A DNA stretch of 64,000 nt, from contig NZ_JAGUCO010000001.1 of NCBI RefSeq assembly GCF_018271995.1, positions 434,001 to 498,000 on the forward strand. Direction: 5' to 3'. Each line of letters begins with the position of its first letter. Position 1 is the stretch's first letter. The notes beneath the pieces were generated by a model. It worked only from the letters and a program-made list of their open reading frames with translations. It made no database searches and was not told the origin of the DNA. This document shows, piece after piece, positions 30,601-38,566 of the stretch. The stretch is from Carboxylicivirga linearis (GTDB lineage: Bacteria > Bacteroidota > Bacteroidia > Bacteroidales > Marinilabiliaceae). The translations under genes and the position numbers were made by a program.

Positions 30601-32147
30601 TGTCGGAAATAAGAGAAAAGACGTTGTGGCTTATCTGATAATGCTGCAATTGGAGTGTCATTACCCATTGATCCAATAGGTTCACCTCCTGTTGTTGCCA
30701 TTGGTGCAATCAGATGTTCAAAGTCTTCCTTATTATAACCAAATGCTTTAATATAAGTGTCAAATTTGTCACCTAGCTGTGATTTTACCGGATTGCTGGA
30801 TTCAATCTCACGCAATCTGATTCGGTTTTCTTTCAACCAGTTCTCGTAAGGGTGACGCTTTGAAAGTTGTAATTTTATTTCTTCATCAGGAATAATAATT
30901 CCTAATTGAGTATCAACTAATAAAAGTTTACCAGGTCTTAAACGACCTTTTTCTTTAATGTCTTCAGCAGGGAAAGTTTGTACCCCTACTTCAGAACCCA
31001 TCACAATCATATCGTCTTTAGTGATGACATATCGTGAAGGGCGCAATCCATTACGGTCAAGTGTACCTCCAATATATCTACCATCAGAAAATACAATAGA
31101 AGCAGGACCATCCCATGGTTCCATTATGGTTGAGTGATACTCGTAATAAGCCTTTAAACTTTTAGGAATTGGGTTTTTACTGTTCCACGATTCCGGAATC
31201 ATCATACTAAGAGCATGAGGAAGAGTACGACCTGTTAAGAAAAGGAACTCCAAAACGTTATCTAAAGAGGCAGAGTCACTCTTGTTTGGTTCTATTACCG
31301 GGAATATTTTTTTCAGGTCATCACCAAATAAATCTGATTCTAATAAACTTTCTCTAGCTTGCATCCATAAACGGTTACCTTTAATGGTGTTTATCTCACC
31401 ATTATGGGCCATAATACGGAAAGGTTGTGCTAAATCCCATGTTGGGAATGTATTAGTACTAAAGCGTGAGTGAACTAACGAAATAGCACTCTTAACATTT
31501 GGATCTTTTAAATCAAGATAATACTGTCCCAACTGCTCGGGGGTAAGCATCCCTTTATATATAAATATCTTTGATGATAAACTTGGTATATAGAAAGCTT
31601 CCTTTTCTTTTAAGTCGGACTGATAAATTGCGTTTTCTGCCTGCTTACGCGTTAGATAAAGCTTTCTTTCCAATAAATCCTGTTCGTAGTTTCCTTTAAC
31701 AAATATCTGACGGATAACAGGTTCTGTACTTTGGGCAATTTCCCCAATTACACTGCTATCAACCGGTACATCACGGTAACCAATAAGTTCGAGACCTTCA
31801 GCAAGAATAAATTTGTCAAGTATTTGGTGGCAATGGTGAGCTTCTTTTTCGTCGGTTGGTAAAAATATCAACCCCGTTCCGTATTTACCTCTTTCCGGAA
31901 GGTTGTAACCACAGGTTTTACAAAAGTCGTGTGGAACCTGCATTAATATACCCGCACCATCACCTGATTTATTGTCAGAGCTCTCTGCACCACGGTGGGT
32001 CATATTAGTTAATACCTCTAAACCACGTTTAACGATATCATTGGTTTGTTGTCCTTTAATATTAGCAACAAATCCAATTCCGCAATTGTCACGTTCATTG
32101 GCCGGGTTGTACAAACCCTGAGGTTTTGGAAATCTTTTCTGCATCAT
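27627..32147 (-). CDS. gltB: Glutamate synthase large subunit
   Basis: GltB makes two glutamates from glutamine and 2-oxoglutarate. The 1506-residue chain has an N-terminal class II glutamine amidotransferase domain whose nucleophile is C22 (ERDNCGIGF), exposed after removal of a 21-residue propeptide. A central domain follows, then the FMN-binding synthase domain with MSYGSISREAHEAMA, GEGGED and PGEGGQLPG. The 3Fe-4S motif CHLNTCPAG is at about 1120. The C-terminal GXGXG beta-helix ends near residue 1430. Partner GltD is encoded next, so this is the NADPH-dependent bacterial form. It is divergent from the porin-glnK-amt genes, which suggests joint nitrogen control. Confidence 0.97.
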   Translation of the reverse strand: MMQKRFPKPQGLYNPANERDNCGIGFVANIKGQQTNDIVKRGLEVLTNMTHRGAESSDNKSGDGAGILMQVPHDFCKTCGYNLPERGKYGTGLIFLPTDEKEAHHCHQILDKFILAEGLELIGYRDVPVDSSVIGEIAQSTEPVIRQIFVKGNYEQDLLERKLYLTRKQAENAIYQSDLKEKEAFYIPSLSSKIFIYKGMLTPEQLGQYYLDLKDPNVKSAISLVHSRFSTNTFPTWDLAQPFRIMAHNGEINTIKGNRLWMQARESLLESDLFGDDLKKIFPVIEPNKSDSASLDNVLEFLFLTGRTLPHALSMMIPESWNSKNPIPKSLKAYYEYHSTIMEPWDGPASIVFSDGRYIGGTLDRNGLRPSRYVITKDDMIVMGSEVGVQTFPAEDIKEKGRLRPGKLLLVDTQLGIIIPDEEIKLQLSKRHPYENWLKENRIRLREIESSNPVKSQLGDKFDTYIKAFGYNKEDFEHLIAPMATTGGEPIGSMGNDTPIAALSDKPQRLFSYFRQLFAQVTNPPIDPIREGLVMALTNYIGSVSKNLLSEEPSQCRSIKFESPIMTNNDLAKIKDFRREEFTHVTIPMVYKVKDGKKGLEKAIDSICAAAEKAVDDGNNYIILSDKDIDADHAAVPSLLAVATTHHHLIKTKKRMQVGLIVETGEAREVMHFALLLGYGASVINPYVCFGVLDNLTSTGKIDIDFPEARRNYIKAVDKGLLKIFSKMGISTLRSYHGAQIFEALGISEEVINKCFVGTPSKIGGIGFEEIAKESALDHAKAFAPTFNKNPFDTKGSYAYRKYGEKHGWNPETIGLLQWATSQNDYSKYKEYSQRVAEDNQTPLFLRGLMRLKKGKSIDISEVEPVEAIMKRFVTGAMSYGSISREAHEAMARAMNTVGGRSNTGEGGEDAQRFKSDARSSIKQIASGRFGVTNNYLVNADELQIKIAQGAKPGEGGQLPGFKVDKIIARLRNSTPGITLISPPPHHDIYSIEDLAQLIYDLKNTNPAARISVKLVSEDGVGTVAAGVAKAHADLIVISGTEGGTGASPTSSIKHAGLPVEIGLSEAQQTLVMNNLRGRVKIQTDGQLKTGLDVVKMAMLGAEEYGFATSALVTLGCIMMRKCHLNTCPAGIATQDEALRKRFIGKYKYVVNFFNFIAQEVREILAELGYKSLDDIIGRTDLLEQDKEVSNWKSKGVDLSKVLYFPEEGKTYPLRNTTTQDHKIDEVLDRSLIKLAQPALLNQQKVWIANDINNIDRTVGAMLSGEVSKKYGEEGLPKNTINCTFKGSAGQSFGAFLTKGVSFKLEGDANDYMGKGLSGGKIIVVPPHGTSFKPEENIIIGNTVLYGATQGFVYVRGVAGERFAVRNSGAYAVVEGVGDHCCEYMTGGRVAVLGKTGRNFAAGMSGGIAYVLDEEGNFDYYCNKGLVDLTPVEDHADIKELQFMLNKHLLHTNSEKAQDILVNWTQYLPKFIKVIPFEYKKVLQEQKIKELEQKLRETEDAPFIRE

Positions 32148-32276
32148 ACTATCATCATTATGGAGAGTTACTCAACTACTAATCCCCTGAAAGGTAATTC
32201 AATCTCTCTGTCGTAATACTTATAAAACATCTTTCATTTAGAAAGTGACAAGCATTTCCTTGTGAATAATCGTAAG

Positions 32277-32284
32277 CAAAAGTA
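32277..32284 (-). promoter_or_regulatory. Candidate -7 element of the gltB promoter
   Basis: The minus strand reads TACTTTTG, an exact TAnnTTTG match, with only a weak TTGG around 32304-32308 at the -33 position. It predicts a leader of about 120 nt before gltB. Confidence 0.4.
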
Positions 32285-32410
32285 CGAATTTCAACATCAA
32301 TCTCCAACTATTTGTAAGCGATCGGCTGAAAATTATGACTTTTCGCATGTTTTCTTACCTCGTTGAATTATTGGCTCTTTAGCCAAAAAAATACTTTTTT
32401 TTGAAACGAT

Positions 32411-32586
32411 CCCTATTTTAAAAGGGGGTTAAATAATATATGACATTAAATATGTGTTGTCAACCCCTGTTTTTTAGGGGTGGAAAAAATAAAAAAGCAA
32501 AAAAAATAAAATTTACCCCTGAAAAATTAGGATATGAATTTTTTTTTCAGATATATTTGCAGTGCACACCCCTCAGAAGTGAGGGT
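32411..32586. promoter_or_regulatory. Cluster of CCCCT/AGGGG inverted segments in the gltB-porin spacer
   Basis: The 532-bp divergent spacer (32148-32679) holds no gene. In its right half, C-rich and G-rich blocks alternate: AGGGGG at 32423-32428, then ACCCCT (32463-32468) with AGGGGT (32476-32481) as a perfect 6-bp inverted repeat over 7 nt. A further ACCCCT lies at 32515-32520, and ACCCCTC (32568-32574) pairs imperfectly with GAGGGT (32581-32586). They surround the candidate -7 element at 32552. They could be operator copies for a nitrogen regulator or mutually exclusive leader hairpins. Confidence 0.5.
32552..32559 (+). promoter_or_regulatory. Candidate -7 element of the porin-glnK-amt promoter
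   Basis: TATATTTG matches TAnnTTTG exactly. It predicts a start near 32566 and a leader of about 110 nt that would begin with the C-rich inverted repeat. No -33 TTTG is found, which would fit an activator-dependent promoter. Confidence 0.45.
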
Positions 32587-32679
32587 AAAATTTTAAAAAA
32601 GTACATTTTAACGTTTAACTCCCCCAATCAACAAATAATTAATAAGGCAAATATTAACTATTTAATTAACCACATTCCG

Positions 32680-33741
32680 ATGAAAAAAATTTTTAGCACT
32701 ATTGTTTTGGGGCTTGCACTAGGTTTTTTTGCAACAGCTCAAGAAGAAGAAAAGCCAGGATTAGAGATTTCTGGTTCGGTAGATACTTATTTTAAGTACG
32801 ATTTCTCAGGTGAATCACAAATACCAACAAGTTTTGCATCAGATCAAAACTCGGTATCAATTGGTATGATTGATTTAGGTCTATCACAAACCGTAGGTAA
32901 GGCTTCTTTTGTTGGTGAGATCTCTTTCGGTCCGAGAGGACAAGCACAATCGTTAGTTCAAGGTGAGTACGGTAGCTTTAATATTCAAAACTTGTATGTA
33001 AGCTATGCATTAAGTGATGTAGTTTCACTAACAGCTGGTTATATGGGAACATTTGTTGGATATGAAGTAATTTCGCCAGCAGCTAATTTTAACTATTCTA
33101 CCTCTTATTTGTTTACGAGTGGTCCTTTCCAAAATGCAGGTATTAAAGCTGATTTTGCACTAGCCGATAATTTTGGTTTAATGGTAGGATTATTTAACGA
33201 CTGGAACATTTATACCGATTTTAATGGAGTGTCTGATATAGGTGCTCAAGTATATTATTCGCCAGCAGATGGTATGGATATTTATTTAAACGCTATCCAT
33301 GGTTATAATGATGACGCCATTTATATGGGTGCACCTGGAAAATCTACTGAAATTGATTTAACAGCAGGTTTCCAGTTATCAGATGCATTTTATTTAGGAG
33401 TTAACGCAGCAACTGCTACTTATGAACTTAATGATGGTAGTGATGAAAAAGGTGGATTTTCAGGTATCGCCTTATATCCACAATATTCATTCTCAGATAA
33501 GGTTGCTTTAGGTTACAGAGGTGAGTACTTTATGTTGAAGGATACTGAAATAGGTGATATGACTTATGATGGTTCTAATGTTTTATCAAACACTTTTACA
33601 TTAAACTACTATGCTGGTCCACTTACATTCTCAACAGAATTAAGATTTGATAGTGCAAGTGAAGAATGGTTTTATGATAGCGATAATGAACCAACCAAGT
33701 CGGCTACTCAATTCTTACTAGCAGCTATTTATTCATTCTAA
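32680..33741 (+). CDS. Outer-membrane porin linked to ammonium uptake (BBP2-like)
   Basis: The ATG at 32680 begins a proper signal peptide (MKKIFSTIVLGLALGFFATAQ); the open frame extends 80 codons upstream through low-complexity, promoter-like sequence that is unlikely to be translated. The 353-residue product is a beta barrel (LEISGSVDTYFKYDF, SIGMIDLGLSQTV, VSLTAGYMGTFVGYE) ending in LLAAIYSF with terminal phenylalanine. It resembles the beta-barrel porin-2 group. It precedes glnK and amt, so it probably admits ammonium or small nitrogen compounds through the outer membrane; that role is inferred from its neighbours. Confidence 0.8.
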   Translation: MKKIFSTIVLGLALGFFATAQEEEKPGLEISGSVDTYFKYDFSGESQIPTSFASDQNSVSIGMIDLGLSQTVGKASFVGEISFGPRGQAQSLVQGEYGSFNIQNLYVSYALSDVVSLTAGYMGTFVGYEVISPAANFNYSTSYLFTSGPFQNAGIKADFALADNFGLMVGLFNDWNIYTDFNGVSDIGAQVYYSPADGMDIYLNAIHGYNDDAIYMGAPGKSTEIDLTAGFQLSDAFYLGVNAATATYELNDGSDEKGGFSGIALYPQYSFSDKVALGYRGEYFMLKDTEIGDMTYDGSNVLSNTFTLNYYAGPLTFSTELRFDSASEEWFYDSDNEPTKSATQFLLAAIYSF

Positions 33742-33756
33742 TACATAAAAAGATTA

Positions 33757-33787
33757 AGGCAACTAGTATATAATTGATTGGTTGCCT
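33757..33787. repeat. Inverted repeat after the porin gene
   Basis: A 7-bp stem (33757-33763 with 33781-33787) with a 17-nt loop lies 15 nt after the porin stop. It is followed by a poly-A run, not T, so it is not a classic terminator on the plus strand; it may stabilise the porin mRNA 3' end. Confidence 0.45.
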
Positions 33788-33819
33788 GTAAAAAAAAAAT
33801 ATATTCCAAATCTATGAAA

Positions 33820-33904
33820 GTAATAGAGCATCCGAACAAAATTTAACGTTCACAATCAACTACACCTTTATCACACGCCACCAGGATGCTCTATTACCTT
33901 TTTA
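33820..33904 (+). terminator. Long-stem terminator-like element between porin and glnK
   Basis: A perfect 14-bp stem (33820-33833 with 33884-33897) encloses a 50-nt loop that contains a smaller GAAC/GTTC hairpin. It is followed by CTTTTTT and ends 30 nt before glnK. It may partly end porin transcription, act as an attenuator for glnK-amt, or be the 3' part of a small RNA. Confidence 0.55.
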
Positions 33905-33934
33905 AGACAAACATGAACCATAAAAAATAACGCC

Positions 33935-34279
33935 ATGAAAAAAATTGAAGCAGTTATCCGTTTGTCACGTTTTGAAGCAGTTAAAGCTGCTTTAGAGGAA
34001 CAGGATATTACTTTTTTCTCATACTGGGATGTAAGAGGAACCGGAGTGGCTCGCGAAGGACACTTATATAGAGGTACTCTTTACGATACTAGTATTATCG
34101 AACGTCGTCTTTTATCAATCATTGTTAGGGACGAGAATGCAGATAAAACAGTTCAAACTATTATTTCAGCTGCTAAAACTGGTGAGATAGGTGACGGTAG
34201 AGTTTTCGTATTTGATGTTGCTGATACCTATAGAATCAGAACTGGAGAGTCGGGTCCTGAAACCCTTTATGAAAAGTAA
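33935..34279 (+). CDS. glnK: P-II nitrogen regulatory protein
   Basis: The 114-residue protein begins MKKIEAVIRLSRFEAVKAAL, the P-II start. The T-loop region carries YRGTLYDTS, whose tyrosine lies where the uridylylated Y51 of GlnK does, although the loop (VRGTGVAREGH) differs from the enterobacterial GRQKGHTEIYRG form. The B-loop/C-terminal signature TGEIGDGRVFVFDV and RIRTGE is intact. GlnK trimers bind 2-oxoglutarate, ATP and ADP and plug the Amt channel when nitrogen is ample. The amt gene follows 37 nt downstream. Confidence 0.93.
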   Translation: MKKIEAVIRLSRFEAVKAALEEQDITFFSYWDVRGTGVAREGHLYRGTLYDTSIIERRLLSIIVRDENADKTVQTIISAAKTGEIGDGRVFVFDVADTYRIRTGESGPETLYEK

Positions 34280-34316
34280 TAAACCACAAAACAGAACACA
34301 TTAAAACTAAGAAATT

Positions 34317-35507
34317 ATGGACGCAAACGGAGCATTAGATATATTATGGATCCTGCTAGCCGGTATTTTGGTCTTTTTTATGCAGGCTGGATTTGCAATG
34401 GTAGAAGCAGGTTTTACCAGAGCTAAGAACGTTGGTAACATTATTATGAAGAACTTTATGGACTTTTCAATAGGTTCATTGGTTTTCTACATTATTGGAT
34501 ATAGCATCATGTATGGTGGAGAAGGAGCATTTTTTGGAGCTTTTGATCTTTTCTATGATAAGCCTGATGATTTACACAATTTATTCTTTCAGACAGTATT
34601 TGCAGCTACTGCAGCTACAATCGTTTCAGGAGCTATGGCTGAAAGAACTAAATTTAGTACTTATTTAGTATTCTCATTAATTATTACAACTATTATTTAT
34701 CCTATCTCAGGTCACTGGGTTTGGGGTGGTGGATGGTTAAGTGAGCTTGGCTTCCATGACTTTGCTGGATCTACAGTGGTACACTCTGTTGGTGGATGGG
34801 CTGCTTTAGCTGGTGCTTGGACTATCGGACCTCGTATTGGAAAATACAACGGTAAAGCAAATGCAATCCCTGGTCATAATATGGTATTGGGTGCATTAGG
34901 TGTATTCATTCTTTGGTTAGGATGGTTCGGATTTAACCCTGGATCGCAGTTAGCTATTAGTGGAGATAACGCTTATGCTGTTGCCTTAATCGTAATTACT
35001 ACTAACCTTGCCGCTGCTGCAGGTGCTGCTGTAACAATGTTTGTTACATGGTTCCGTTATGGTAAGCCTGATTTGTCAATGACATTGAACGGTGCTTTGG
35101 CTGGATTAGTTGGTATTACTGCAGGTTGTGATGCTGTTTCGCCAGAAGGAGCTATTGCAATTGGAGCTATTGCTGGTTTTGTTGTAGTATTCTCAATTGA
35201 ATTTATTGACCAAAAACTTAAAATTGATGATCCAGTAGGTGCTGTTTCAGTGCACGGTGTTGTTGGTGCTGTTGGTACCTTAATGGTAGGTTTCTTTGCA
35301 AAAGATGGTGGAGTATTTTATGGTGGTGGTTTCTCACTACTTGGAGTACAAGCATTAGGAGTTGTTTCTATCGGAGCTTGGGCCTTTGGTTTAGGACTAA
35401 TATTATTTAACGGTCTTAAATATACTATGGGACTTAGAGTTTCTGAACAAGAAGAGCGTGAAGGACTTGATATTCATGAGCACGGTCAAAGCTCATACAA
35501 TTACTAG
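34317..35507 (+). CDS. amt: Ammonium transporter
   Basis: The 396-residue inner-membrane channel has eleven hydrophobic segments. Its pore histidines are in VVHSVGGWAAL and VHGVVGAVGTL, and the vestibule aromatic/acidic motifs are typical (FMQAGFAMVEAGFTRAKN, GHWVWGGGWL). It lacks a cleavable signal peptide, as in several Bacteroidota Amt proteins. GlnK upstream is the expected regulator. A strong terminator follows at 35544. Confidence 0.96.
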   Translation: MDANGALDILWILLAGILVFFMQAGFAMVEAGFTRAKNVGNIIMKNFMDFSIGSLVFYIIGYSIMYGGEGAFFGAFDLFYDKPDDLHNLFFQTVFAATAATIVSGAMAERTKFSTYLVFSLIITTIIYPISGHWVWGGGWLSELGFHDFAGSTVVHSVGGWAALAGAWTIGPRIGKYNGKANAIPGHNMVLGALGVFILWLGWFGFNPGSQLAISGDNAYAVALIVITTNLAAAAGAAVTMFVTWFRYGKPDLSMTLNGALAGLVGITAGCDAVSPEGAIAIGAIAGFVVVFSIEFIDQKLKIDDPVGAVSVHGVVGAVGTLMVGFFAKDGGVFYGGGFSLLGVQALGVVSIGAWAFGLGLILFNGLKYTMGLRVSEQEEREGLDIHEHGQSSYNY

Positions 35508-35543
35508 ACGTTGCGTTGTTTTACTATAATTGAAAGGGAAAGA

Positions 35544-35571
35544 GGCTGTATCTAACGAGATACAGCCCTTT
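35544..35571 (+). terminator. Terminator after amt
   Basis: A 10-bp perfect stem (35544-35553 with 35558-35567) with a 4-nt loop is followed by CTTTTC. It ends the porin-glnK-amt transcript. Confidence 0.85.
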
Positions 35572-35625
35572 TCTTCTTTATAAGGTAAGAGTTATATTCT
35601 TGGCGGTATTTTTTTTAGAACTCAG

Positions 35626-36438
35626 TTAAAAACAGTCGTAATCCAACATCGACAATAAGTCGGGGTATTCAAATTGATAATTTAAGAAAGATTTAATCTT
35701 CTTATTGCTGACTTTCTTTCCATCAACAATCGCATCTGATTCGTTAATATTAATGGTAGAGCCAAGTTTAAGAGTGGCTTTTGTGTAAAACTCTCTTTTG
35801 CTTGGATGTGTATCTGCACAGCCATTGTATATTTCATTCCAGCTATCTCTTTCAAGTATTTGTTTTATAATACCAATGCAATCGTTTAAGTGAATAAGGT
35901 TAACAGGCATATTAGGATTTGACAAGCTTTTACCCGTGGCGAAGAACCTTCCCGGATGTCTTCTTGGTCCTACTAAGCCAGCTAAACGAAGAATGGTAAC
36001 TGACTTATTTAAACCTTGAAAAATCCGCTCAAAACTTATTGTTTGATTATAATTATCCGGCAAGGTCTCAGTATCATCCTCAATTGCATTACGATTGTCT
36101 GAATCATAAGCAGAAGTTGAACTTATAAAAAGTACTTTCTGGATAGGGCTACTTTTTATGATTGAACCAAGTTTTTTGTATTGATTAAGCGCATCATCTA
36201 GTTTGCTTGGTGGTATATTAATTACCAAATATTCCGAATCGAAAAAAGAATTGGGGATATCTTCAATACTATTGTTTAAATTAATTTGATACGGTTCAAT
36301 TTGGTGTTGCGAAAGGGTTTTTTGTTTACTTTCTGATGTTGAAGAACCTTTAACTTTCCATCCACTGCTTTGCAGATTTAAGGCTAAGGGGTATCCTAGC
36401 CACCCACATCCTAAAATACTAATTGTTTTGTTTTCCAT
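35626..36438 (-). CDS. SDR/NAD-dependent epimerase-like protein (YeeZ type)
   Basis: The 270-residue protein starts with a Rossmann dinucleotide motif (ISILGCGWLGYPLALNL, GxGxxG at about residues 10-15) and has the SSTSAYD segment with a downstream tyrosine, as in atypical short-chain dehydrogenases of the YeeZ group. Its substrate is unknown. It is 3 nt from the CotH-like gene upstream, so the two form a transcription unit. Confidence 0.8.
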   Translation of the reverse strand: MENKTISILGCGWLGYPLALNLQSSGWKVKGSSTSESKQKTLSQHQIEPYQINLNNSIEDIPNSFFDSEYLVINIPPSKLDDALNQYKKLGSIIKSSPIQKVLFISSTSAYDSDNRNAIEDDTETLPDNYNQTISFERIFQGLNKSVTILRLAGLVGPRRHPGRFFATGKSLSNPNMPVNLIHLNDCIGIIKQILERDSWNEIYNGCADTHPSKREFYTKATLKLGSTININESDAIVDGKKVSNKKIKSFLNYQFEYPDLLSMLDYDCF

Positions 36439-36441
36439 CGC

Positions 36442-37485
36442 TTAATATTCCTCCATGCATGTGTTGTTTAAGGTTTTTACGAATCGATCCGTTTTTCTTA
36501 ATTCGGCATAAAAAGAATCGATATATTTTATAAGCGACTTCTTCTTTTTTTGTTCAAGCCATTCGAATTCTAATATGGTTTGATAAATGAGCTCCTCTTT
36601 GTCTAGAAAGTCTGTAATTATCTGGTAATAATTTTGATTGTTAATTCTACATTTACCTAAAAAGTCTCTTTCTGTTACGGTTTCAGCAACTGACCATTCT
36701 GATGGGCTTGCATAGGATGTGTTGATAAAACCTGCATGATCAAAGTCGTATGGTACCGGGTTAACTTCCAGTATTTTGAAATTATTAGGTTTGATAAATT
36801 TAATGTTATGACCGCTTTTAATCCTCCAATCCGTATTGCCAACCATATACATAAATAGTGCTACTCTATCAGCCTCTAATTCGTTTACCTCATTAAGATT
36901 AAATGAATTGCTTTCTAGTTCAATGCAATTCATTCTTCGGCACATGGCTTTTATGGGCTCAATCAAAAAACCTATGCTTTTAGCATGTTTGCCTCTTTTG
37001 CCACTATCTATGTAGTCAACTTCTACCAAGCGGGTTTTTAAGCTATAAGGACTTATTATCTCATATAGCTTATAAATTAAATATTCTTTTAAAATGTAGT
37101 CTTTGTATATCTTGGACTTCTGGCAATGCGTAACCAGTTTAATTTTACCATATGATCCGTCGGCTGTTAGTAATGAATCGGGTTTAAAATTCAGCATCAA
37201 AGGAGGGAAATAACAACTTAACCTTCGGTGATAGCCGCGAGCTTTAATTCTCAACATTTGTTGAGTTTTAAAAGTTTCAGACCAATGTATGATGCATTCG
37301 CCACTAAAATAGACTTCTTTATCGTTTTTGCTCCTTAAGAGTTGCGTAAAGTTGGTCTGTAACGATATCTCTAAAGGATTCACTTCGTCAAAAAGAATAT
37401 TATTCCCGCTATTATTTATGGTTTGAGCAAATGATGCAGGTAGCGAAAAGATAATTAATAAAGTGCATATTATCAGTTTATTCAT
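36442..37485 (-). CDS. Secreted CotH-like (atypical kinase fold) protein
   Basis: The 347-residue product has a signal peptide (MNKLIICTLLIIFSLPASFAQ). The core has YGKIKLVTHCQKSKIYKDYILKEYLIYKLY, then VGNTDWRIKSGHNIKFI, then LEVNPVPYDFDHAGFI. This order (nucleotide-binding lysine region, D-W-x5-N catalytic-like motif, then D-F-D metal-like motif) is that of CotH/HipA-like atypical kinases. CotH phosphorylates secreted coat proteins in spore formers; a secreted Bacteroidota version would have an unknown target. The call is by motif and is not certain. Confidence 0.6.
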   Translation of the reverse strand: MNKLIICTLLIIFSLPASFAQTINNSGNNILFDEVNPLEISLQTNFTQLLRSKNDKEVYFSGECIIHWSETFKTQQMLRIKARGYHRRLSCYFPPLMLNFKPDSLLTADGSYGKIKLVTHCQKSKIYKDYILKEYLIYKLYEIISPYSLKTRLVEVDYIDSGKRGKHAKSIGFLIEPIKAMCRRMNCIELESNSFNLNEVNELEADRVALFMYMVGNTDWRIKSGHNIKFIKPNNFKILEVNPVPYDFDHAGFINTSYASPSEWSVAETVTERDFLGKCRINNQNYYQIITDFLDKEELIYQTILEFEWLEQKKKKSLIKYIDSFYAELRKTDRFVKTLNNTCMEEY

Positions 37486-37617
37486 GATAAAGTACTTAGG
37501 ACTATTATAAATAAAAGAGGAACAATATGCCTGAAAGTTAGGAAAATTAGCGTAGAACCGAAATTGTAGTTGAATTTCAATAAATTAATTAGTAGTTTGA
37601 AGTATAAAACTGAAGGT

Positions 37618-38523
37618 ATGGCTACATATAGATTTATAATAGATAACGAAGAAGAGTTGGGCGAAGGTGTTGTAAGGGTGGCAAGTGAACAGCTAATGTA
37701 TATTAAACAACAGGCTCGCATTCCGGTGGGTATGGATGTTTCCGTTCATGAAATTAGAAAATCGTTCAAAAGGCTACGTGCTTTATTGCGCTTAATAAGG
37801 TACGACATTGGAGAGGAGTTGTTCTTAAGTGAAAATACTAAATATAAAGAATCAGCTGCTAAGTTGTCACGCCTTCGCGACATGCACGTTATTATTTCGT
37901 ATTTAGCAACTTGCTTTGAGGCTGAAGAATTGGTAATTACAGAGGAAAGCTTTATTCGCTTTGTGGGCTATTTAAATGAACAAAAAGAACGAGAAATGAA
38001 GCAGCTCGTTGAAAATTCTGTAATGGATTCAATTATAAATCAGTGTAAAGAACAATTAAAGGTTATAAAGGAATATCCTCTTTCGAATCTTGGTCCGCAT
38101 ACTATTCATAATGGTGTTATACATGCGTATAAAAGATGCCTGGATAAAATGAAGGCTGCCCAGCTAAATTTAGATGACGAAGCTTTGCACCAGTTGCGCA
38201 AAAAAGTTAAATACCTTTATAATCAAATGTTATTGATGGAGGCTGTTTGGCCTGACTACTTTATTACTTATTCTTCCTCATTAAGTGCAGCTTCTGAGTT
38301 ATTAGGTAATGATCACAATTTGGCTGAAACTATTGTAATTATAGAAGAAGCCCCTGAACAAATATTAAGTGAGGAAGAGAAACAGAGTTTAATTAAAAGT
38401 ATCACTAACGAAAGAAGGCATATAACGGATGAGTTGTGGCCTTTGTTGGGTAAAATCTTTGCTGAGTGTTCAGGTGCTTTTGCTAAAAGAGTGAAATCAT
38501 ATTGGTTAATTAGCAGAGAATAG
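37618..38523 (+). CDS. CHAD-domain protein
   Basis: The ATG at 37618 (MATYRFII) is chosen over an upstream TTG. The 301-residue protein is almost entirely helical. It has the conserved CHAD motifs: VHEIRKSFKRLRALLRLIR near residue 45, then SRLRDMHVIISYL, then a second half with LHQLRKKVKYLYNQM. CHAD domains bind polyphosphate through these basic faces and are often found near polyphosphate enzymes. An exopolyphosphatase-like gene lies 6 kb away at 44504, not adjacent. There is no CYTH domain here. Confidence 0.85.
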   Translation: MATYRFIIDNEEELGEGVVRVASEQLMYIKQQARIPVGMDVSVHEIRKSFKRLRALLRLIRYDIGEELFLSENTKYKESAAKLSRLRDMHVIISYLATCFEAEELVITEESFIRFVGYLNEQKEREMKQLVENSVMDSIINQCKEQLKVIKEYPLSNLGPHTIHNGVIHAYKRCLDKMKAAQLNLDDEALHQLRKKVKYLYNQMLLMEAVWPDYFITYSSSLSAASELLGNDHNLAETIVIIEEAPEQILSEEEKQSLIKSITNERRHITDELWPLLGKIFAECSGAFAKRVKSYWLISRE

Positions 38524-38537
38524 GCCCCGAAGGGCCC
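38523..38537. terminator. Possible hairpin between convergent genes
   Basis: A GC-rich 5-bp stem with a CGAA loop starts at the last base of the CHAD stop codon. No T tract follows, so it is a weak terminator candidate for the CHAD gene or creD. Confidence 0.35.
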
Positions 38538-38566
38538 ATTCAAATTTAATTATCGGGAATCAGGCA

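Noticed and set aside
32440-32679. An 80-codon upstream extension of the porin frame
   Set aside because: It runs through promoter-like, low-complexity DNA, and the signal peptide begins at 32680.
32148-32679. Sigma54 promoters for gltB or the ammonium genes
   Set aside because: I looked for GG-N10-GC near both starts and found only mis-spaced pairs (for example GG at 32482 and GC at 32497).
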